In this document: positions 10,990 through 22,046 of the stretch, piece after piece
Position numbering within the stretch: the first letter of the stretch is position 1
Layout: every line of letters starts with the position of its first letter
Assembly (NCBI GenBank): GCA_022592435.1
Contig: JABYQS010000338.1
Span: 1 to 29,437 of the forward strand
Length of the DNA: 29,437 nucleotides
DNA from: Cerioporus squamosus
Lineage: Eukaryota; Basidiomycota; Agaricomycetes; Polyporales; Polyporaceae
Direction of reading: 5' to 3'
Notes under the pieces: model-generated
The model's input: only the letters and a program-made list of their open reading frames with translations
The model's database searches: none
What the model was told of the DNA's origin: nothing
Program-made: the position numbers and the translations under genes

Positions 10990-11537
10990 TGACAGATCTC
11001 GTGTACATTGCCATAGACGACGTATGCAGTAGACGTGATCCCGGAGTTGGTGCTCGAAGCCTGGAAGGTGCAGGCGGGGCGCGTATACGCTTGCGCAAGG
11101 CCTTGGAAGGTTCGTAGCGGGCATCTGGACGTCCAGTCATTCAAGACGACAATTCGTGGTAGTTTACCCGCGAATGGCGGGGAGAGTTGCTGGTCCCGGC
11201 GCTCCTGATGCGACTCACATGCGACCTGGTGCGTCAGTGGTCACTGCTTGCATGAAACGCTTGGTTCTGGCACTAGCTGACGACATGTTCAGGCTGAATG
11301 AAGGGTTCTCTCGCAACCCTTACAGCGGTGTCTTCGGGAGCTTTGGGTTCGATGGCCGATAATCATGCCGTCTTTCGAAGCCTTATCTGCCATCTTCTGG
11401 CCTCCGAATCCCCATTCATGTCAGTCCGCAGTTGGGTCAGGAAACACATAAATTGGTGTAACCAGGGGTCGTCGGGCGCGACCTTCCTCCGGCCTTTCTG
11501 GCCCATCCTCAGACGGACAGACGACTAGGCTCCAGAC
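10990..11537. other. Intergenic region between HUT1 and the DMGCCFG methyltransferase
   Basis: About 550 bp holding the HUT1 3' end and the promoter of the next gene. Short open frames are present, but none has a recognisable domain or splice pattern. Confidence 0.5.
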
Positions 11538-12728
11538 ATGTCGGAGACACACAGGCCGGGATGGGCCAAGCCTCTCGACGAATCGCTCTATGCACCGGAC
11601 GAGGAAGAGAAGGCATTCATGAAGGCGACAACGGGGATCCAGGACGACGATGAACTCAAGACGCACATTATCGCGGTGCAAACCAAGGCGTTCGGAGTGA
11701 GCATACAGTCATGGCCGTTTCGAAGGGTGGAGATCTCACCGTTTTACACACCTGCAGTTATACATGTACCCATGCATCCGCATGTTCGAATTCATGAGGT
11801 GCGTGTGCCCCTTCAGCCTGCGCGATTGACCGTGGGGCACCGTATCTCACTCATGTACCGTCTTTGCGCAGGCTCAAGATAGCGCGGCTCCCTGCGTATC
11901 CCCAATTCATTCAACTGGGAAAAGAACGCGAAGGGGCGACCTTCCTGGACATGGGATGCTGCTGTGAGTATTCTGTGTCTCCCTATCATTGTGATGCCGT
12001 GATTGAGAACACCTTCTGATGTCTGTCTGACCCATCCCATCGCAGTCGGAAACGACGTTCGCAAGGCTGTATTGGACGGATGGCCAGTTGAAGGCGCCAT
12101 CGCGTGCGACCTCAGCAAGAGTGAGCGTGTGCAGTCTCGGAGATGCTCAGCTGACACTGATCTATATGTCTCAACCCTTGCGCAGAACTCTGGGATCTCG
12201 GGCATGAGCTCTTCCGCTCCACTCCAGAGACCTTCCCTGTGCCCTTCCTCGAAGGCGACATCTTGAACCCATCCTTCCTCTCCCTCGCTCCGCCGCTTCC
12301 GACGTCTACGACAAATGCTGCCCCGGCACCGAAGCTGTCGTCCGTGACCACCCTGAGCGAACTGCACGGACATCTCTCCGCGATCTTCACCGGCGCGTTC
12401 TTCCACCTCTTCAACTTTGACCAGCAGCTGCACGTCGCGCGCCTCCTCGCTGGGCTCCTCTCGCCCCTCCCGGGCTCCATGCTGCTCGGCGTCCAGGGCG
12501 GGTCGCGCGGAGAAGGGTCTGTGGTGTCCTGCGGAGGGGACGCGGATGAACTGCCACTCGCCAGACAGCTGGCGCGAGATGTGGGAGGGCATCTTCGCGG
12601 AGGTGGGCGCGAAAGTGGAAGTACAGGCCAGGTTGCAGAAGGCCCCGGGAGGAGACAGCATGTTCGGGACGTACCCTGGCAACACGGATCCTTACCATGT
12701 GCTGCAATGGTCCGTGGTCAGGTTGTGA
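11538..12728 (+). CDS. SAM-dependent methyltransferase resembling fungal terpenoid O-methyltransferases
   Basis: Likely methylates a small acceptor using SAM. Exons: 11538-11696, 11758-11798, 11872-11963, 12046-12120, 12186-12728, about 302 residues. After a short acidic N-terminal helix come YMYPCIRMFEFM and then motif I, TFLDMGCCFGNDVRKAV. The double-Cys form (D-x-GCCFG-x-D-x-R) is what I associate with the AusD/Trt5-like methyltransferases of fungal meroterpenoid pathways and their many uncharacterised relatives. It continues with ACDLSK, FLEGDILN and FFHLFNFDQQLHVARLL. The last exon has one apparent frame break near 12509 (TCGCGCGGAGAAG). Upstream the frame reads LLGVQGGSR, downstream EKGLWCPAEG through MFGTYPGN to TGA 12726-12728. 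Either one base is extra or two G are missing. No terpene cyclase, P450 or PKS lies nearby, so this is not visibly part of a cluster. Confidence 0.82.
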
Positions 12729-14900
12729 CGCCAGCGTCGGTCAGTGACGGACGACGAGCTATGTACGCTGTCATAGGTATTGATATTGGTGTAAGATTTA
12801 CGTTGTTGCGCTCTGAGTTAGGCGTTGTAACCTAGGATGTGCGATGCAATGTCATGTCGTCTCCGGACCTCCGATGTCGGCCGTAGTACCTGACTGAGAC
12901 TTGCGTAGGCACCATCAAGTGGTATCTTCACGCAGCTCCTCCATCTCATGGGCTTTCAGAGACTCTTCGGGGCTTCCCAGGAGTTGCGTGTCCGTGCGAT
13001 GCCAAGCAGCTACAGCAACCCACTGCAGTGTCACGATTATCGATGGGCGTCTGAGATACCAAATACAGTCACCGCAGAGTAGCTAGAGGACTCCGACTGA
13101 GTCTGGCCATGGAGTACTTACGCTGTTACGTCACGGTCTATCATGCCTTCCACATTCCAAGTTACTAGTAGGATTCCTTGGTCGTGGACGCAACACAGTG
13201 AGTCGTGTTCTTTCAGCCGCTGCATACAGCGAAGCTCCCAGACTGATCTGCCAGTGTGCGGCTGGAAAATGTGCATCTGTGCATGACTTGCATTTGTGCA
13301 TGATCGCTTATAAGCATACCCTCCGTGGGACCTCACTGACGTTGCTTTAATATTGCTGTACAGGTGTGAAGTAGTTGATTCGTACAGCTGAGTAAGTGAG
13401 CTATGCGATGTGCCAGTGCTCCCTCGGAAGATTTCGGACGAGCCGGTTGGCAACTTCTGCGAACTCGGTATGTAACCTTTAGAAGGCGTCAAAAGACAAG
13501 CAAGTACGAGACGTCGGGGCTTACGGATGCTCGCGGCCGAGGGAAAGAGCCAGGCACGACCCCGCATGCAAATGACAGCGTCGAGGAAGGCGGGTGCATT
13601 TCGCGGCTCCAAAGTCGGTGTCGCGACGGTCTCCGTCGAATACCTCTCGAATACCGGCAGGAACCTGGGCATGAGGAAAAGTCAGCCACAAATTACGCTC
13701 TTGGCAGGTAAATGCGGGCGGGGCACGAGACCACCTCAGTACCCAGGTGAGCACGCGCCGCTATGCCCCGTTTCCGTCTGATATTCGTGCGGTCTAGGTG
13801 GTTATGCTGTCAGAAAAGTCAGTTTCCGCGACAATCTCAACGCGCTTCCAGGCTTTTCTGCTGCACGACAGGGAAACTAGCCACCGCATTGGTGGCACAG
13901 TGGCAAGAACCTCCAGGGTCCCGGCGTCAAAAGCAGCTCACGAGGTACACTACTTGATACTACTTGGTGCTAATCCCGTTCAGCTGCCTCTCAACTCACT
14001 CGCTCACCGCGCAGCCTGGTTCCTTGGCGACGGCGTCAGTTTATGGATGGTCCAGATTCTGCACTTGCATCGGAAGGCAGCAGAAGGCAGGTTGAAGACG
14101 ACGGGTGCGGTGAGGATCGGGCGTATGCGCGGTGATCGATCCCGATCAGGGGGTCTTGAAGGTTGTCATCTCGCAGTAAGCATTCAGACGCTAAGCCAAG
14201 AGTTGACCTTTCCGACCATGGCAGATGCTGGCAGATGGCCCCGTCTCCATAGCTAGCGAGCTAGGCCGGGGGCGGGGCGGGTAATCATCAGTCCACATAC
14301 GCGTCTGTGAGTCTGTCTACTTATGGCTAGTTCTCGCAATCCTCGCCGCCGCTCAGTGCTGACATCAGTACTGTGTTTTGATACAGGTGTTACACGGTTT
14401 TACAGCAGCGGTCCACACCGCGCAACGTATCTAACTCTACGACACAGCTCAGAGGGCTACTTATCTGTTCATGAGAACCCGTCTTTGCAACCGCGGCCGC
14501 AGAGGCCTTCCCAGCTCCCTGCGGTCTGTGACCGTCTGTCGTTGCGGTAAGATCGCATGGCATGGTTCCGTAGACAACAATCACGGGGTCCCGAAGTGAT
14601 ATGTGGCGCACGGGCGGGACGAGCGAATCGGTGCCAGCTTCCCCGGACGTAGAGGGGTTGAAGGCACCGCACGTCGAGCCCGATGGACCACGGCCCAGAT
14701 ATTGCTCCTCCTGATCGCCGGTTCAGCCCCGAATATCTTATATACGTTGCGTCCCTCCGTCCTTTTGGCTTTCCGTCGAGAATCTCTTCGCCGCCGCCGT
14801 CTGTGTGCTAGTCCGCTCGAGCCCTGGAAGCTGCTAGTGCGCGACTTCGACCTCCCCCGCCGGCTGGCCTTGGCACTCGCGGACTGGATGGCAGGCAGTC
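12729..14900. other. Gene-poor 2.2-kb interval
   Basis: No convincing gene. The longest open frames (for example 13118-13672 on the minus strand) lack recognisable domains, look compositionally random and have no supporting introns. A TATA-like element near the right end probably serves the DUF6533 gene. I found no tRNA-like cloverleaf or terminal repeats. Confidence 0.5.
14738..14744 (+). promoter_or_regulatory. TATA-like element of the left DUF6533 gene
   Basis: The sequence atcttatatacg carries ttatata about 155 bp before the ATG at 14901. The distance fits a fungal core promoter, but the assignment rests on the motif alone. Confidence 0.35.
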
Positions 14901-16729
14901 ATGAACGCTACGGAGACTGCAGCCATCGTCACGGAGTTGAACGAACTGTGCGTGCTTTGTGACTTCATGCTTTCGCTTCCGCTAATCATCTGGCGGTTGA
15001 CAGGCGAACCACATTCGTGAGTGATAATCCTAGCAGGCTTTGCTTGAAGGTTGAAAGGGTGTGTTCGTGAAGTATGTCGGTATCGCTAGCTTCACCGTTC
15101 TCATATGGGATCACCTCATAACGTTGCCCGACGAGGTACGTCTACAATCGTCATTTCCGGGCTCGTTGACACTCAATCACGACCAAGATTGAGTACATAT
15201 GGAAAAGGCAAAAGGGCCCACGTACGTCGTCTACACGGTCCTTGCCATGCACGAACTGACCATTATTCTACTAGTCATCTGGCTCTTCTTCATTGTACGT
15301 TTCTTCGCTGTATCCCGTCGTCTACTATGCTCACAGTGCTCAAGAATCGGTACATCACGCCGTTGGGCTTCGCGGTTAACTTGATTGGTGTGTTCCCACA
15401 CAGCAATTCACCTCATATCGTCTCTGACTTCATCGTCGTCAGCCTATTTCTCGGATTTCTTCACGCCCGAAGTGAGTCACTTCCTCATCTGCACGGTGGT
15501 GTATCTCATTAACTGCTTTTGTCAGACGTTCGTGTCATATGGATGAATATGACCTAGTTGGTTCACGCTGACATCCCCCAGATGTGCACACTTCGTACGA
15601 TACGAAGGCAGCATGACGGTCATCGGTATCAACACGACGGCGCTCATGATGCTCCTTCGAGTCTTCGCGATGTACGAGAAGAAGAAGTCCATCGTCATCT
15701 TCGTTGGTCTCATCTTCGCGGTGGAGTTCGGAGCGAACGCCTGGCTACTCACTCATGGCGTCGGTACGTCTTATCTTGCGCTGCTCTGGATTCCTTCCAC
15801 ATTGAATTTTTGTCTGTCATACGATAGCGGTGCGACATAGTCCTGGCATACACGCATGCACCATGATCTTCGACTCAGAGAAAGTGTGCGTGCTTGAGAA
15901 CGAACGTCTTCGAGGCATGGTGATATTAACCATCATAACAGAAAAGGCGCTATTGCCTCGGCATCTGCCTGGCTTCCTCTGCTATACGACACAGTCGTCC
16001 TAGCTCTCACCCTGTGGCGCGCACATCCCGGGAAGAACAGGCTCACCGCCGGACGCATCATGCGTATCTTGCTCAAAGAAGGCATAATGTATTATAGGTG
16101 GGTCTATCGGCGCATCCCTGCTCGTGAAGGATTCGACTGAACCCTTACACTATGTCCTGCAGCGTAATCTTCATCATCACGCTCATTTTGACACTCATGA
16201 TCGTCTTCGCGCCGGATGGCCTGAAGAACATCACAGCACAGTAAGTCCCACCGCTGATTCATATTCATACGAGTCTGACCCCTGGCGCATCCTTTCAGGA
16301 CGGAGTATCTGTACGTTTCAGCCGACTCACCGGCTCATCCCATTTGGTTGTCGAACTCATAACCCTCTCAACCTTTCCAGCATGACCGTCGCGATGATGT
16401 CCCGCATTACTCTGCACCTCAAGAAGCAGATGCACCATGGCTGGGACTCCTACGGCCTCTTCGGCACCACCACGACCGACGCCACCAGCCGCTACCGCCA
16501 GAATCGCATGGGACGTGGCACGGAACCGGTCAACATCACCATCCAGGAGTACTCCGTCATGCACGATGACCAGGGCGAGATCTTGCGGATGCCCGAGAGC
16601 CCCCCGCGCGCGAAGATCCCGCACGGACGCGATGAGTGGCACGAGCTCGGGCCCGTGCGCATCAGCATCCCCTCGGACGAGGATGACCGGAGCAGCGGCC
16701 CCGGGAGGCCTCAGATTGTTGCTATGTGA
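14901..16729 (+). CDS. DUF6533-domain seven-span membrane protein, left copy
   Basis: Family of unknown function, typical of Agaricomycete genomes and expanded in them. Exons: 14901-14947, 15004-15016, 15073-15135, 15188-15221, 15275-15294, 15345-15387, 15443-15471, microexon at 15526, 15582-15763, 15828-15885, 15942-16097, 16163-16240, 16299-16310, 16381-16729. With a 2-nt microexon this is 1,086 nt, 361 residues. The DUF6533 signature is VGIASFTVLIWDHLITLPDE followed by EYIWKRQKGP. About seven hydrophobic spans follow, with conserved pieces HFVRYEGSMTVIGIN, MMLLRVFAMY, FGANAWLLTHGV, HACTMIFDSE and AWLLP-like SAWLPLLYD. The final span is followed by MTVAMMSRITLHLKK and a cytosolic tail of about 100 residues rich in Arg, Ser, Asp and Pro. 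Several exons are 12-20 nt. It is an inverted paralogue of the gene at 22047-23932. A receptor-like role is sometimes supposed from topology; nothing here proves it. Confidence 0.85.
15526..15527 (+). other. Candidate 2-nt (or 8-nt) microexon in the left DUF6533 gene
   Basis: The exon ending at 15471 (..TPE) finishes in phase 0, while the exon starting at 15582 (A TGT GCA CAC TTC) needs two preceding bases. Between them lies tttgtcag|AC|gttcgt. Inserting AC gives TPE-T-CAHFVRYEG, with one residue between Glu and Cys as I recall for the family. Using ACGTTCGT (15526-15533, donor gtcata) also restores phase and gives TPE-TFV-CAHF. Confidence 0.45.
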
Positions 16730-17138
16730 TATGGACTCTTACCCTCGGTCTGGTTCTCGCTCGTGGACTCTAGGGTTGTGTGTACTGAGATGGATCTGTG
16801 TGTACTTTACGGGCGGGCCCGGGAACCTGCGTTCGTTACGTGTTTCCGTTGCTATTCTTGTTCCCCGGGCCTTCGAGGGGTTTCTCAAGTTGAGGAACCG
16901 TTTGTTGTAGCCATATAAACTCACTAGTCATTGTACTTCCGACTCATCTTCACGACGAGCCTCCACTACAGTACAACATGCTATTTATATGCTATATATC
17001 CTCCTTTATGCCATCACGCTCAAGTTGCGCATCTCGGCATCGTGGTCGTACAGCACTTAACAAGGTATGTTACAACTATTGATACAAGCATAGTCTTCCA
17101 AGGCGGTAATTGTCTAAACTTCTCTCCTAGTCCCGAGC
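16730..17138. other. Convergent intergenic region, DUF6533 / DDB1
   Basis: About 410 bp between two stop codons on opposite strands. AT-rich sequence at 16915-17000 fits 3' untranslated and polyadenylation signals for both genes. No gene seen. Confidence 0.5.
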
Positions 17139-20100
17139 TCAGTGTAAGCTCTGCATCTGAACAAGCACGTCCTTGACTTGGTCGATGGGCAGGGTGATGC
17201 GCTCAGCCTCGACATCGCCCTCCATGAAGTCGTCCAGCTCCGCATGTGAGAGGAAGGTCTCCAAGAAATCGCCATCCAGGAACCCGTATGACGCCTCAGC
17301 ATTAGTGTGTCCGCGTGGCGACGCCGGTGTCCTGTATCTGTACCCTCAGGGTCAGCTTCCGCAACAACCGTATGGTACTTGTGGACGTACTTCGTGTGGT
17401 TGACCCCACCCGGTCCCTGGATCTTCTTGGCCATGTTCCGCTGCAACGCGGTCATATGCAGCGAGACGCTGTCATCGATGTCCATGATTGCGCCAATGCG
17501 GCCGGTAGACGTGAAGAACACATGGCTCGCTTTGACGGCTTGCGCGTCAGAGACGTCAGCGGACGACAGCGCACCTGCAGGATGTACTGGATCAGTGAAG
17601 ACTCCTTTTAACTCGACTTTCGGACAACGTACCTCGCAAGAACTTGTTCACCACGTCGTCTACATGGTACACGCCGTCCTTCTCGAGAATGACGCGCACA
17701 TTACGGCCGGGCAGCGGTGGGGCCGGTTGAACCTTGAACGAGAACAAATTGCAATCACTCTGCGAGAAGGCAGTCAGCATTTGAGACGTCACTCCCAAGA
17801 CATATAGCTGCGACTTACATTTGCGCCAATGATCCCGTTACCCGTGCTCTCAATCGACACAGGCCACAATGGTCCGTAATCGCGACCAGCGGCTTCAAGG
17901 CGCCCCCTCTCCTCGCTCCAGACGAGTGCAGCAACGGAACTGATCGCATCCCCCACCAGTATGTATTGGCCATCGTAAACGAGGTTGGTCAGGAAGTGGC
18001 TGTGGTTCCACTCTGTGACCTTCTCCAATGTCAAAGGCGACAGCTCTGCGGAGTCGTTCTCCCGAATCCTGTACAGCACGACCTGCAGGGCAGAAACCAT
18101 ATCAGAGACGCCGCTTACTGCATGGCATATAGAAGATACTGACCGAGGTGTTGATCGCAGCTGCGATGAGGTCGTCAGAGAGGCGGGCAATGGCGTACAC
18201 GCAACCCCGCACATCTTCCATGGCCAACACGTCGAGGCTCCTCGTGTTTGTCCCCTCTAAAGACGCGACCGAGAGGAGAACGATGCGGCCACGCGTAGGC
18301 TCCCTTTCTTCTGGACGGATTGTAACGGTCCCGAGAACAAACGCGGGACTCTTCCCAGACCCAGCTCCAGGCAAGGCGAGCACAGAAGACGGCTCTTCCT
18401 CTGCACCGCAGTTGAACTGGTGCAGTTCTGGTATGGATCGGCGTCAACAGACACCTCCATATGTTGGAGTGAAGCACGTACCTCGGGATGAATGAGGGTC
18501 AAGTAGCTTAAATGAGCCAGTGACTTCCTCCAGGTCACCGATCCTGCCTGGGGCGGTCCGCGTGCAAGCCACACCAACCACCTCTTGTCCAGCATGGTAT
18601 GCTATCTTCCTCGGGTTATCCAGACCGAGCGGGATCTGCATGCGCAACAACATCTCAGCACGTGCAACTCATAGTCATGTTCAAGGCACCAGCATGGATA
18701 CATACCGTGCGGATCTGCATCTTGTCAACTCCTCGAATCCTTCCGATCAATAGCGCAGACGACGTTGCAATCACTAGACACGAAGGGAACGCTGCCGCGT
18801 TCAGACTGGCACCTTTCACGACGTCCTATGTTAATCCACCAATCGTCAACAAACCTCATTGACGTATATTCAATGGGCGGCGGCGTACCTTCAGCGAAGT
18901 AGGCGACGGTCTTACACGCTGCTTATCCCAGAACAGTACATTCGCACGTGCTCCGCTAGCGAACACGACCGTCCGACCGTCGACATCGCACACGCTCAAA
19001 GACGCAGGCGCATTACCCAGGCTGCTTTGCTTTCGATCGTGCAGCTCCTTGTCGCGCACGGCATACGTCACAAGCGTACCGTCGGCGAGGCCGGCGAGCA
19101 GATGCAAGTGGAAATCAGGGCTGCCCGGGCCTGCGCCTTTGCCGAAGTTGTGAAGGAGCACAGAGCGCGGAAGTGCAGGAAGTGTCGTCTCGCATACGGT
19201 GCTGAGCACATCCGCGTTGGGACCGACGGAGAGGATGGCAACCCTGTTAGACCAGAATGAGACAGCGATGAGAGTTGTGAAGTTCTTCGTCGAGTCCAAG
19301 GGCCTGCACGAGATGGCGCAGATGTCATCGGAGAAGTCGCGCGTCCTGCGAGAGACGCATGTGAGCACAGTGATATCCGGTATCAAAAGCCCATGACGCA
19401 CTTGAGCAGCTGCATAACGCCATCCTGCCCCAGGTTCAGGAGCGCCAGGCGGCCACGATCGAGACCGACGACAAACTGGCTAGCATTCATAGCCGCAGCC
19501 ACGACCTCCCTTCCCTCGAAAGTGGCTCCTGCCTGCTTCGGGTACCATCCTCCATCCGTCCTGCTGAAGGTGCCAAGGGCCGGGTCGTACTCTAGCAGAT
19601 GCGCGCCTTCCGACGTGATCTGCACGACAAGCGGAGAATCGATGTACGACGATTTGCCATCGGCGCTCGGCTGCCTTCGTGGGATGTTGCCGAGGGCCAA
19701 GGTCGGCACATTCGTGGCGAAGCCAGTGAAAGACGGGTCGAGGAGGGAGATCGTCTCTTCGTCTGCGACGGAGAACACCAGTGTCTCGCGTAAGGTCGAC
19801 ATGACGAGATGCGAATGTATCCTGCGCGACGTTACTTATGCGACCCTAACTGTAGCCGCAGAGTCACTTACGGGTCATCCGAGTGTGACTTGACCGGCCA
19901 GATGTCTGAAATGCCAGACAACCCTTGTAATCTTGCTGTCTCCTGGAAATCGGCTTCGGACCGGATGACCCTTAGTGATCCCGTATTGCGAGCGCCAGAA
20001 CACGTTATAACCTGCGGCTACACACAGATGCCAGCGTTAGCACCCAGGCCTCATACTCAAAAGGAGCACTCCTACCTGACCACTGCCATCAATATCCTCC

Positions 20101-21721
20101 AGCACCGCGTCCATGATGGGCGCGATGTTGTCATATGTTTGCAAAACTTCAAGGAATGTGCCTTTCGCGTTCACGACCCGGCCAGATTGGTCCTCCGGAC
20201 TGTCCTCCCCGCTGGCCCTCCCCTTGCCCTTGTCCGATGACGCGAGCACTGCAGGAGAAATTGTAGTGATGCCCTTGGGTATTGGCAGAGTATCAGAGGC
20301 CGCGTTCGCGATGGGCGACGGGTGTATCCGGAGCAACTGGGAGTCGCCGAAGTGAGAGCCCAGGTAGAGCACTTGTGAAGATAGATACGACAAGCATGCG
20401 GCAGGAGAAGTCTGTGTCACTAAATCAGCACAATTACCTCAGATGACATGAAGAGACGCACCTCGCCTAGAGGAATCACGGTCAGACACATCTTCACGTC
20501 GTCGAACGCCAGCATTGCCAAGCGGCCAAAGGCGTCGCCAAGCAGGACTTTCCGACATGCATCGTCCACGACAGACCATCTGCACCTATGTTAGCAGGCA
20601 CGCACACGACCAGATATCCGACCGCCTACGCCGTCACTGGACCCCAAGGCCACTTCACGCTCGCACGAGGCTTGACCTTCCTGGAATCGCGTTCTTGCTC
20701 CTTTTCTCTCGCCTTGGTGACGTCGGCCTGCTTGTCGCTTGCGAGACGCTTGCTCAACCTTCTCTGTTTGTCTTTCCGCGTCCCTTGCTGGAAGTTGGTC
20801 GAGTTTTCGTAGAAGACTATCTTCTTTCCGCCCAGGACAAGCACCCCGCCTCGGTGGTCAGCCAGTTCCGGGTCGGTGCCTTCTTCGGCATTTCCGTGTG
20901 GGTATGGCGGAATCGGAACAAGGAGCGGAGGAGGATCGAGAGAGGGGAACGCCCGGTCTGACAGCAGAGTAGTAATGATGAGGTTGGAGTGCGCAGGAGA
21001 CAGCTCGAACTCCTTTAGGTCGACGTCCCGGCAGAGCAGTTGTATTTGGCGACGGTGATTGAGATGCAAGAGACCTAGCGTATGCTGCTTGTCCTCCTTG
21101 GTATGGAGGAATGTGAACGCCAACAAGTTCAGTTCAGGCAGGCTGCGAGGTGATGTCAGTCAAAGAGCATGATGAATCCAGGTGCGCACGCACGAGACGT
21201 CAAAAGCGTTCCCCAGTTCCCCATTCTTCAACGGAACAACCTTGAGTTTCCCCGTGAAGCAACATGCGACTGCGATCTTGCCGGTGGGATCGACTTGGAC
21301 GTCCGTGACAAACTCCGCCGGTCGTGCTGACCGGTCCGCGAGGGACAGAGAACTCTTGGGAGTCAGAGACGCTACGCCATCTTCTCCATATCCAAAAGCC
21401 ATGACCACAAGCTTGGGATCAGGGTGATCTGTCATGGCAAGGATGCGCGACCTCCCAGGCTCCTACACACAATGCCCGCCTGAGCACAGTTCACGGCCCA
21501 GCACCGTACATGCACGTACCTTGGCTGGAATGACCTGAAGTCCCACAACTCGTCCCCACATGTCTATAATGCACTCTCGTTTCATTCCATCTGGCTGAAG
21601 AGAGTGCACCTCGAGTTTGTCTGTCTTCGCGACGACGAGGTGCTCCGCAGTCCGGGGTAAGGCGACATTTGACTGAGCGCGACACAGACGAGGATGGATG
21701 AAATGTGCCGACGACCCTCAT
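17139..21721 (-). CDS. DDB1: DNA damage-binding protein 1 (DDB1), adaptor of CUL4 ubiquitin ligase
   Basis: DDB1 is the three-propeller adaptor linking CUL4 to substrate receptors, acting in nucleotide-excision repair, replication and heterochromatin control. Fifteen minus-strand exons: 21721-21520, 21462-21194, 21142-20630, 20579-20462, 20411-20076, 20017-19872, 19821-19402, 19345-18889, 18825-18706, 18635-18482, 18427-18144, 18082-17819, 17759-17633, 17574-17391, 17337-17139. These give about 1,263 residues, near the usual size. Landmarks in order: MRVVGTFHPSSSVSRSVKCR, EHLVVAKTDKLEVHSLQPDG, LYLGSHFGDSQLLRI, CSGARNTGSLRVIR, AVSFWSNRVAILS, IPLGLDNPRKIAYH, FVLGTVTIRPEEREPTRGRI, GQYILVGDAISSV, TALQRNMAKKIQGPGGVNHTK, GFLDGDFLETFL and the end VQMQSLH. 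This spans the MMS1_N and CPSF_A regions. A Lys/Arg-rich insert (near DKQRRLSKRLASDK) sits in exon 3. Exon 1 holds one apparent frame break near 21646 (GACTGCGGAGCAC): one base extra or two missing. All other junctions keep phase. Confidence 0.93.
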
Positions 21722-22046
21722 CCCTGCTGTTCGCTGGCGACAGTGAGCTTTGCTGCGGAGACCAGAGGCAGGACTTGAAGCAGGAGTACGTCCAGAGTAG
21801 TATGTTCACACCGAGCTTACGCAGACGTTGCGGATACGGAGGACGCACTCGATGCCGATCGGGCTCTCATGACGCTCACACATCGGGCCGAAGGCTCCCG
21901 GCCAGTCGGAATACTTACTGTTGCAAGTTGGAGTATCGTCGATTCATGAGACTAGAGACACCTAAAGAGAGCATAAGATACACTACGGAGTACACTGATA
22001 CTACAATATATGAAGTACAACGATATTAGTACATGTATTGTGTCCG
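21722..22046. other. Intergenic region between the right DUF6533 stop and the DDB1 start
   Basis: About 325 bp; both genes read leftward. It carries the 3' end of the DUF6533 gene and the DDB1 promoter. AT-rich sequence at 21960-22040 probably belongs to the DUF6533 3' region. No gene seen. Confidence 0.5.

Noticed and set aside
11538..12728. A biosynthetic gene cluster around the terpenoid-type methyltransferase
   Set aside because: Neighbours are HUT1, a HIT protein and DUF6533 genes; no cyclase, P450, PKS or NRPS is present in the window.
13118..13672. A 184-codon open frame on the minus strand in the gene-poor interval
   Set aside because: No recognisable motif, random-looking composition, no supporting splice structure and no matching promoter; it is likely chance.
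17340..17395. An apparent frame break in DDB1 near VNHTK..TPASP
   Set aside because: It is explained by an ordinary intron (17338-17390, gtacgt..ggtacag) that restores VNHTK|YRTPASPRG in phase.
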